Below, piece by piece: positions 57,264 through 64,000 of a stretch of 64,000 nucleotides of DNA. This DNA comes from CAVVGZ01 sp963841845 (GTDB lineage Bacteria > Chloroflexota > Anaerolineae > Anaerolineales > Anaerolineaceae). The first letter of the stretch is position 1, and every line of letters starts with the position of its first letter. A program made the translations under genes and the position numbers. The DNA is taken from positions 62,001 through 126,000 of the forward strand of contig CAWJEG010000013.1 of assembly GCA_963841845.1 (NCBI GenBank), read 5' to 3'. Under the pieces are notes generated by a model. That model was not told the DNA's origin, searched no databases, and saw nothing but the letters and a program-made list of their open reading frames with translations.

Positions 57264-59060
57264 ATGGGATTAGCAAGCCAAATCTGGAGTTTGACTATGC
57301 AGCCAGTTAATAAATATTCCAACCCCTTCGTTCGCATCTCACGCCCGCCTGGACTTAAAGGCTGGATCCCAGCGATAAATGTTCTGCAAACCTATAGAAG
57401 GCCCTGGCTAGCACAAGACCTCACCGCAGGAATCGCGCTTACGGCAATTCTTGTACCGGTGGGGATGGGTTATGCAGAAGCCGCCGGGTTGCCTGCAATC
57501 TATGGTCTGTACGCTACAATCGTGCCGCTTATTGCCTATGCCATTTTCGGGCCAAGCCGCATTCTAATCCTTGGGCCGGATTCATCCTTGGCTGCCATCA
57601 TTGCAGCCACGATCGTGCCGCTTGCCGCTGGTGACCCCGATCGCCTGGTTGCGCTGGCTGGTATGCTTGCTATCCTCACGGGAGGACTTTGCATTCTAGC
57701 CGGGCTGGCACGTTTCGGCTTTATCACCGATCTGCTCTCCAAGCCAATCCGTTTGGGCTACCTGAATGGTATCGCCCTCATTGTCATGGTAAGTCAGCTG
57801 CCCAAGTTACTGGGCTTCCCTGCGAGTGGTGAAGGTCTTGTTCAGGATGTGATCAGCCTTTTGCGCGGAATTTTACAAGGCAGGGTTAATTGGACAACCT
57901 TTTCAATCGGCATAACTTGTCTGGTTATCATCTTGATCTTCAAGCGCTGGTTACCAAAGATCCCTGGTGTGCTCATCGCCGTGTTAGGTGCAACTATTGT
58001 AGTTGGGGTCAATAATCTTTCAGCAACAGCTGGCGTTTCTGTGGTTGGGCCACTGCCGCAAGGTTTACCAGCTTTCCATGTTCCAATTGTTACACTGGCT
58101 GATCTTACAGCATTGGCAGCCGGCGCTGTGGCGATCACCCTTGTTTCCTTTGCCGACACGAGCGTCCTTTCGCGCACGTTTGCCTTACGCGGCGGCTATG
58201 TTGTCGATCAAAACCATGAAATCATAGCCCTTGGCGCAGCAAATGTTTTTGCAGGATTTTTTCAGGGCTTCTCAGTCAGCTCCAGTTCATCACGAACACC
58301 GGTTGCAGAATCGGCAGGTGCTAAAACACAGGTAACTGGTGTAGTGGGGGCACTTTGCATCATACTATTACTGGTATTTGCTCCTTCACTGCTGCAGAAC
58401 CTGCCGAATGCTGCCCTTGCCGCCGTGGTGATCTCAGCGTGTCTGTCGCTGGTTGATATTGAAGGTGTTATTCACTTGTATCGTCTGCGCCCCAGTGAAT
58501 TTGCCCTCTCCATCGTCTGTTTTTTGGGCGTTGCTTTGTTGGGGGTTATCCAGGGTATCTTTATTGCCATCATCCTGGCGTTCCTGGGTTTCATCTGGCG
58601 GGCATGGTGGCCTTATGATGCTGTCCTGGGGCGTGTCGATGGTTTGAAAGGCTACCACGATATTACCCGTTATCCTGAAGCACGCCGCATCCCAGGGTTA
58701 GTGCTTTTCCGTTGGGATGCACCCTTGTTTTTTGCAAACGCTGAGGTTTTCCGAGAGCATGTCCAGCAAGCAATTGCGGATGCACCTACACTGACAAAAT
58801 GGATCGTTGTTGCCGCAGAACCGGTAACTGATATCGATGTCACCGCTGCGGATGTGCTTTCAACCCTTAATGATGATCTGGATCGGGTTGGCATTGAACT
58901 CTGCTTTGCGGAGATGAAAGACCCGGCCAAAGAACGACTTAAGCGCTATGGCTTGTTTACCAAGCTTGGATCCAATCATTTCTTCCCCACAATCGGGAAG
59001 GCGGTTGATCTCTACCTGGAAACAAACCCGGTAGAATGGCAGGATTGGGAAGATTTTTGA
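57264..59060 (+). CDS. SulP-family inorganic anion transporter with STAS domain
   Basis: This 598-residue protein (or 587 from a second ATG at 57297) has the SulP membrane domain: 'AQDLTAGIALTAILVPVGMG', 'YAEAAGLPAIYGLYATIVPL', 'GPDSSLAAIIAATIVPLA', 'FADTSVLSRTFALRGGYVVD', 'QGFSVSSSSSRTPVAESAG'. A C-terminal STAS domain follows (about 455-575, 'GLVLFRWDAPLFFANAEVF', 'TDIDVTAADVLSTLNDDL'). Members carry sulfate, bicarbonate, chloride or oxalate; the substrate is not decidable here. It is the last G+C-rich gene before the tRNA. Confidence 0.92.
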   Translation: MGLASQIWSLTMQPVNKYSNPFVRISRPPGLKGWIPAINVLQTYRRPWLAQDLTAGIALTAILVPVGMGYAEAAGLPAIYGLYATIVPLIAYAIFGPSRILILGPDSSLAAIIAATIVPLAAGDPDRLVALAGMLAILTGGLCILAGLARFGFITDLLSKPIRLGYLNGIALIVMVSQLPKLLGFPASGEGLVQDVISLLRGILQGRVNWTTFSIGITCLVIILIFKRWLPKIPGVLIAVLGATIVVGVNNLSATAGVSVVGPLPQGLPAFHVPIVTLADLTALAAGAVAITLVSFADTSVLSRTFALRGGYVVDQNHEIIALGAANVFAGFFQGFSVSSSSSRTPVAESAGAKTQVTGVVGALCIILLLVFAPSLLQNLPNAALAAVVISACLSLVDIEGVIHLYRLRPSEFALSIVCFLGVALLGVIQGIFIAIILAFLGFIWRAWWPYDAVLGRVDGLKGYHDITRYPEARRIPGLVLFRWDAPLFFANAEVFREHVQQAIADAPTLTKWIVVAAEPVTDIDVTAADVLSTLNDDLDRVGIELCFAEMKDPAKERLKRYGLFTKLGSNHFFPTIGKAVDLYLETNPVEWQDWEDF

Positions 59061-59420
59061 CACTCTCATTAGTCAATCAATAATCATCCGATTTTTTTAG
59101 ATCTGCCGGTCCGGCAAGCGGGCCTCAATGGGTCATGATCCTGAGATAAGTTAAATTTTCTCAGTCCAGGAATGGGTTGGTTTCGATTAAAAACAAATGG
59201 TCGATTTCTCCAATCTCCCCACCCAGCATGACCCCTTTCGTATGGTTCATATAACCTGATGGCACTTAATACCTGAGATATATAGTGAGTTGCGCCAGTG
59301 GGGGTTACGACAATAGCTATGCATAGTCCACCGGTCAATTTGTATCCATGCGGTTTTTCCCTAATCGTTCGCGCCGGAAGAAAGTTGAATAAATTTAAAA
59401 TTCATAAAATCAATGGGGTG
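59061..59420. other. Intergenic region at the end of the G+C-rich block
   Basis: No gene or RNA is recognisable. The 84-codon minus-strand frame here has no family pattern. No integrase remnant or obvious repeat of the tRNA 3' end was seen. Confidence 0.35.
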
Positions 59421-59454
59421 TAAAAAAACTACTGCGGTCTCAGACAGCAGTAGT
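59421..59454 (-). terminator. Intrinsic terminator of tRNA-Asp
   Basis: An 8-bp perfect stem (ACTACTGC 59428-59435 with GCAGTAGT 59447-59454) is followed on the minus strand by TTTTTTTACACC. It lies 73 bp beyond the tRNA 3' end. Confidence 0.85.
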
Positions 59455-59527
59455 TCTCTTTTGGGATGAGCATTTCCGGCTATTCGATTTCAGGAATCAA
59501 TATTCCATATCTGAACGGACGGAGTAG

Positions 59528-59601
59528 CGGGAGCGACGGGATTCGAACCCGCGGTCTCGGCCTTGACAGGGCCGCATGTTCAACCACTACACCACGCCCC
59601 C
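59528..59601 (-). tRNA. tRNA-Asp (GTC)
   Basis: A 74-nt cloverleaf is read on the minus strand. The acceptor stem GGGGGCG pairs with CGCTCCC (one G-U). The D-arm region contains GTGTAGTGGTT, the anticodon loop reads CTGTCAA with anticodon GTC, and the T-arm is CGGGTTCGAATCCCG. No CCA is encoded. It is followed by its own terminator. Confidence 0.95.
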
Positions 59602-59680
59602 AATTGAGCGAACAAAAGTTTATCATGGATAACCCGGATCGTCAAGAAAAAATCCCATAAAAAATTCAACCCCAATCGCT

Positions 59681-60137
59681 CTAATTCGTTTCAAAAATCC
59701 ACAAGTCTGAATGGCGTTCCCATGCTGTTAATTCTTCCGGATTAAACCAGAGAGAAATTTCCAGTTGGGCATTTTCCGGTGAATCGGACGCATGGGTCAG
59801 GTTTCTTCCAACTGTCAAACCAAAATCATGGCGAACAGTTCCGGGTGCAGCCTCAAGAGGGCGGGTTGCACCCATCGTCTGTCTGACTGCTGTGATGGCA
59901 TTGGGACCTTCCCAAACCATGGCCATGACTGGAGAGGATGTGATATAACCGATCAGACCCTCATAAAAAGATTTTCCTTGATGAATTGCATAATGTTTTT
60001 CTGCCAGGTCTTGTTTTGACCCGGATAAATTTTGCTCCAACAAGTTTCAAACCCCGTTTTTCAAGCCTGGATGTAATTTCTCCAATTAATCCCCGTTCTA
60101 CCCCATCTGGTTTAATTAATACCAAAGTTCTTTCCAT
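59681..60137 (-). CDS. ndk: Nucleoside diphosphate kinase, frameshift near 60020
   Basis: It transfers the gamma-phosphate from ATP to other NDPs. The first part is 'MERTLVLIKPDGVERGLIGE' and 'KLVGAKFIRV'. The rest is in another frame: 'DLAEKHYAIHQGKSFYEGLI', 'VMVWEG' region 'MAMVWEGPNAI', 'MGATRPLEAAPGTVRHDFG' and the active-site histidine in 'RNLTHASDSPENA'. The joined protein of about 150 residues is normal. The break lies at a G/A-rich run near the codons for 'VK', so a sequencing indel is likely in this core gene. The start ATG at 60137 fits the family N-terminus. Confidence 0.9.
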
Positions 60138-60174
60138 GAAATGCTCCAATGGTTCTTTAGATTTTGTCATAGCA

Positions 60175-62609
60175 CTATTTTAATAATTCTTCAGCCTTTG
60201 TGTAAATATCCAATGCATCCTGAAGGCGCCCTGAACGGACGTATGCATCACCCAGGGTTTGGATAAGGTCAATCTCTTCGGGATTATTTTGAACGGCTTC
60301 TTCCAAAGAGGAGATAACTCTTAAAAGATTTTTATTGTTTTTCATCAATTTATGATACCGCTCAGCAGCCTTACCGAAATTCTGCTGTTCAATATCTGTG
60401 TGTGCCCTATCAAACTCCTCCGTAAATTTCGGGTGTTCCAGGTCTGATGGGTAATTATCCAGATCCTGCAGTGAGGATTCCAGGATATTGAGCTGGTCTT
60501 TTTCATCTTTATCTTCATCGATGTGGTCATCGATGATATTTTCTAATTTGATACCTTCATTTTCCTCGTCCACATTGACGGTTTGATCCGGTTCATTCAC
60601 TGGTTCTATAATTTGCGGAGTAACGATCCCAGTAATTTCTTCTTGTAGGGGTTGTTCAATTAAATCGCTCATTTCCGGTACCTGGATGTTGTCGGAAGGT
60701 TTTCCGCTTTGCAGCCATTTCGGGAGAATTTGTTCATTTATTTCTTCCCGAACTGTACTTTTTACAGTATGCAACCATGCTAAAAACCCCGCTTTTTTTT
60801 CCAGAGACTCTGCTTCGTTTTCAATCGGTGGGACAGCCTCTAAATTATAACCAGGGGTCTTTATTACAGCAGTGGTTCCTCCGACGGGAATCTCATCAAG
60901 CGAAGCGATTTCTTCTTCGAGATATACCTGGTCCTGTGGCGGGTTGGTTTCTAATTTGGCAGGGTACACGGGTTGGGTGATTTCCTCATTGGATCCTTCA
61001 TCGAGGATAACTTTATCCACTGTAAGAATGTCTTCCAAGGCAGGGGACTCTTGAGGAGGTTCCTGAGGTAGGTTCTCAAAAATTTCTGTATCAGTAGATT
61101 CAGATGTGTCGATCGGAATCCAACCACTGCTTCCTGCTTCAACCCCATCTATTGGTTCTATAAGGTCTTGATCAGCTTCACTATGGATTTCCTCCCCTGA
61201 TATGCCGTCATCCTTGATTACCGAATCAGGAAATTCTCTTTCAATTAGGATCTCAGCAACAGGATTTGATTCTTCGAATCCATCCTCCAAGGATTGCTGG
61301 GCATTCAATTGGTCTAACTCCACGTCACTCTCAAGTTCCCCAGGATGTTCTGGAAACCAATCGGCAGTTTCCCCGATAAATAGCGGAGCAGGCGGTTCCG
61401 AAAGGTCTTGAAATTCTTCCTCACCAATTTCATTAACTGTTTTCGGATTTGACAAAACTGGTAATTCGGGGGTTATTTGTGATAGATCATCTTTTGACGC
61501 AGGAGGATGAGGAAGACTGGAATCAAGATCACTATTCTTAGCAGGAGCAAGGGGTGGGAAGTTATAATCGATTGCTATTTCGGGTTCTTTTTTTTCGCTG
61601 ACTGAATATTCCACCGGTTCGGTACCCTGAAGAGGTATTTCAATGTCACCGGATTGAGACTGGATTGCCTGGGACCCAATAATGGGTGCAGCGGTAATTT
61701 CCCCTTGAAGGTTATCTGTTTGAGACTTCTGATATTTTTTAATACTAACCAACCATTCCTCAACCCCTGCCTTTGGAATTGCAGCATTATTCACAATTAG
61801 TGGAGTTAATCCAAATTCTTCAATAGGCGCATCACTTGTGGTTAGATCTAGTTTTTCCAATGTAACTGACTGGTCGTCAACCGCATTCGAAATTTGAGTG
61901 CCGTCTGACAAATAGGCAGAATACGGATCCAATTCAGTCAGTCTTTGGGAGTATTCCGCAGCCTCATTTTCTCTCGAGACCCTGGGTAATGAATCGGCTA
62001 GAATCTGGTTAGCGACCATGCAGTAAGGAATCTTTTCAACCAGGTTTTCACACGTAATTATGGATTTCTCCAATAAATTGGAAGAATAGTATAAATTTGC
62101 CAGTATGGCTTGCAAATCCAGACGTTCGGGTTGCTCGGCTAAAGCAGCCTCTGCTTTGGCAACAGCCTGCGGAAGTAGATTCCCGCGGGTGTACATCCGG
62201 ATAAGCGCTCCCTTCGTCATGCGAATTTTTACCGGTTCGGCTCCATCCCGGATAGTAAATAGCCGGCGGAGTTCATCCTGGACAGCCCGATTAACTGGCT
62301 GTTGTTCAAAAGCACGTTCCATGTGCCAGAGAGCGGCTTCCAGGAAATTTTCATCCTCACGAATAATACTCATCCCGATATGAGCAACGAAATCATTGGG
62401 TATCACGGAAAGGATTCTTAAAACGCATCCGCAGCTTCCGAATACTGCTTCATTTCAAGGTAGGCCTTGGCTAAATGACGGTAGGAATTAAAATATTTCG
62501 GGAAATATTTGATTGTATGTAAACTGTGTGTGATGACTTCTTTAAATTTATCCTGCTCCAGCAATTTCATGATTTCAGAATTGTAGGTTGTGAGAGATAT
62601 CGTGTTCAT
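60175..62609 (-). CDS. TPR-repeat protein with long acidic linker, frameshift near 62420
   Basis: This protein of about 810 residues starts at 62609: 'MKLLEQDKFKEVITHSLHTI', 'SYRHLAKAYLEMKQYSEAAD'. It shifts frame near 62420 and continues 'VIPNDFVAHIGMSIIREDEN'. N-terminal TPRs (about residues 15-240) and a C-terminal pair ('NFGKAAERYHKLMKNNKNLL', 'DLIQTLGDAYVRSGRLQDAL') enclose a 400-residue low-complexity acidic region rich in Glu, Pro, Ile and Ser. It probably acts as a scaffold. No catalytic domain is seen. It lies between ndk and the sigma factor on the same strand. Confidence 0.8.
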
Positions 62610-62740
62610 AGCTTCTCCTTACAAAAACAAGTATGCAATAGTTCTTCTAAAGATGCAATATGCCTGTATGATTATTTTAAATAAATAACGTGCGACTTGA
62701 CTTAAAAGCCGCACGTTGTGTTTCTCACCAATTCAAAGGA

Positions 62741-63958
62741 TCATTCCCCTAAATAATCCCTTAATTTCCTTCGAGTAGTTGGGTGGCGCAACCGGCTGAG
62801 CGCCTGGGCTTCAATTTGCCTTACCCGTTCACGGGTTACACCCATTTTGCGGCCAACTTCTTCCAGTGTGTATGCCTGACCATCCAGCAAACCATAGCGC
62901 AGCTGCAGGATGCGTACTTCACGGGGAGGCAATTCCTCAAGCACATCACTTAAATGTTCTCTTAATAAATTATAAGTGGCGGTTTCATCCGGAGGAGGGG
63001 CATCCTCGTCTTCAATGAAATCTCCAAGCACCGAGTCTTCCTCATCATCCGTCGGGGTTTCCAGGGAGAGTGGCCGGCGGGCAACCTGGATCATATTTTC
63101 AACCTTTTTGGGAATTACATCCAGGGATTCTGCCAATTCTTCCACCGACGGTTCGCGGCCGAGCCTTTGGGTAAGCTGATGTTGGATGCGCAGCAGCTTA
63201 TTTATCTGATCCCCCATATGTACGGGGACACGAATTGTACGACCCTGATCTGCAATAGCGCGGGTTACTGCCTGGCGAATCCACCAGGTTGCATAGGTGC
63301 TAAATTTATGACCTCGCCGGTAATCAAATTTCTTGGTAGCCCGGATCAGGCCAATATTGCCTTCTTGTATAAGGTCTAAGAATGGTACCCCTCTTCCCAT
63401 ATACTTTTTTGCCACACTGATTACGAGGCGGGAATTGGCTGTGATAAGGTGTTCGCGAGCTGACCAACCATCTTCGATTAGAGCCCTAAGCTCCTGACGG
63501 CGGCGCAAACTGACATGTCCTTTTGCAAGTTCCTCGCGAGCCATTCGCCCGCGTTCGATCCGTTGCGCTAGTTCAACTTCTTCTTCAGCGGTTAATAGCG
63601 GAACCCGGCTTACTTCTTTAAGATATAAACCGATAGTGTCATCTGTATCAATATTTGCCAGATCATCCAGGCGGATACCTCGGGCGACCCCCTCATCCTC
63701 CTCCTTGGTTTCATCCTCAAGGTCTTCATCGGAAGGTTCTTCGGCGGGGGCATCCTCCAGGTAAGGGACTCCGGCGCTCATTAATGCAGCAAAAGCTTCC
63801 TCAAGTTGTTCAATATCCTGTTCGGCCTCTGGGAAGAAATGCAAAACATCATCGATTGTGACGAATTTTTTTTGTCTGCCAAATTCAATTAATCTAGCAA
63901 TTGCAGAGTATTCCTCGTCATCATCTACAACGCTAAACTTTAAAATATTTTTGTTCAT
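62741..63958 (-). CDS. rpoD: RNA polymerase primary sigma factor (RpoD/SigA)
   Basis: This 405-residue protein has the order of a group-1 sigma factor. It opens with a short acidic region 1.1-like N-terminus (with 'EDAPAEEPSDEDLEDETKEE'). Region 1.2 reads 'DDTIGLYLKEVSRVPLLTAE' and region 2 'NSRLVISVAKKYMGRGVPFL', 'DLIQEGNIGLIRATKKFDY' and 'FSTYATWWIRQAVTRAI'. Region 3 is 'GREPSVEELAESLDV' and region 4 'LPPREVRILQLRYGL' with 'TLEEVGRKMGVTRERVRQIE'. It directs transcription of housekeeping promoters like those marked in this window. Confidence 0.97.
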   Translation of the reverse strand: MNKNILKFSVVDDDEEYSAIARLIEFGRQKKFVTIDDVLHFFPEAEQDIEQLEEAFAALMSAGVPYLEDAPAEEPSDEDLEDETKEEDEGVARGIRLDDLANIDTDDTIGLYLKEVSRVPLLTAEEEVELAQRIERGRMAREELAKGHVSLRRRQELRALIEDGWSAREHLITANSRLVISVAKKYMGRGVPFLDLIQEGNIGLIRATKKFDYRRGHKFSTYATWWIRQAVTRAIADQGRTIRVPVHMGDQINKLLRIQHQLTQRLGREPSVEELAESLDVIPKKVENMIQVARRPLSLETPTDDEEDSVLGDFIEDEDAPPPDETATYNLLREHLSDVLEELPPREVRILQLRYGLLDGQAYTLEEVGRKMGVTRERVRQIEAQALSRLRHPTTRRKLRDYLGE

Positions 63959-64000
63959 ATATTCAGATCACATCCTTACTAAATTAAACAATTGACAGGT

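Noticed and set aside
59061..59601. Integration site at tRNA-Asp
   Set aside because: No integrase, no repeat of the tRNA 3' end and no IS were seen near either edge, so only the composition shift is reported.
1..64000. CRISPR arrays, insertion sequences, rRNA
   Set aside because: I saw no regularly spaced direct repeats, transposase genes or rRNA segments on either strand.

Overview
The window looks like chromosomal DNA of an anaerobic or facultative bacterium. I favour the Chloroflexota (Anaerolineae-like). This is an inference from gene content and protein style: a short nuoB-nuoCD-nuoI cluster with fused NuoCD, a ferredoxin-linked 2-oxoacid oxidoreductase, ADP-forming acyl-CoA synthetase, a PFK with a GGGGT loop, MalT-like LuxR regulators, and DUF6325/SHOCT small proteins. 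No single marker proves it.

Layout. 1-1 kb: end of a DUF438/PAS protein, then DUF1858 and DUF2249-like proteins. 1.1-1.7 kb (minus): a membrane-anchored rhodanese whose frame is interrupted by a UGA exactly at a conserved cysteine position, with a SECIS-like hairpin 22 nt downstream; it is a candidate selenoprotein. 1.7-4 kb: glmS behind a glmS-ribozyme-like leader. 4.1-9.4 kb: a SufR/ArsR-type Fe-S regulator divergent from nuoB-nuoCD-nuoI, a Cys-rich small protein, and ricT. 9.6-13.2 kb: a GntR/FCD regulator and the two subunits of a 2-oxoacid:ferredoxin oxidoreductase. 13-30 kb: central metabolism and housekeeping (sseA, pyk, rocD, a ThDP enzyme, an SDR, FmdB, menG, moaB, pfkA, ADP-forming acyl-CoA synthetase, an aminotransferase).

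31-59 kb is visibly richer in G+C and is a transport and arginine-fermentation block. It holds a YfcC-type carrier, arcB, arcC and arcA with two M20-type peptidases, NhaC, ThrE, a ZIP-like protein, PPK2, a P-type ATPase, a prokaryotic pentameric ligand-gated ion channel (pLGIC) with extra N-terminal domains, a MalT-like regulator, a LURP-one/DUF6325/SHOCT trio and a SulP permease. Together these could take arginine or peptides to ornithine, ammonia, CO2 and ATP, alongside ion and polyphosphate handling. 59.4-64 kb returns to lower G+C: tRNA-Asp with its terminator, ndk, a TPR protein and the primary sigma factor.

A caution applies to everything. About thirty frameshifts break otherwise well-conserved genes, including pyk, menG and ndk. 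Most are probably indel errors in the assembly rather than real gene decay. Broken genes are annotated as single loci with the break described.
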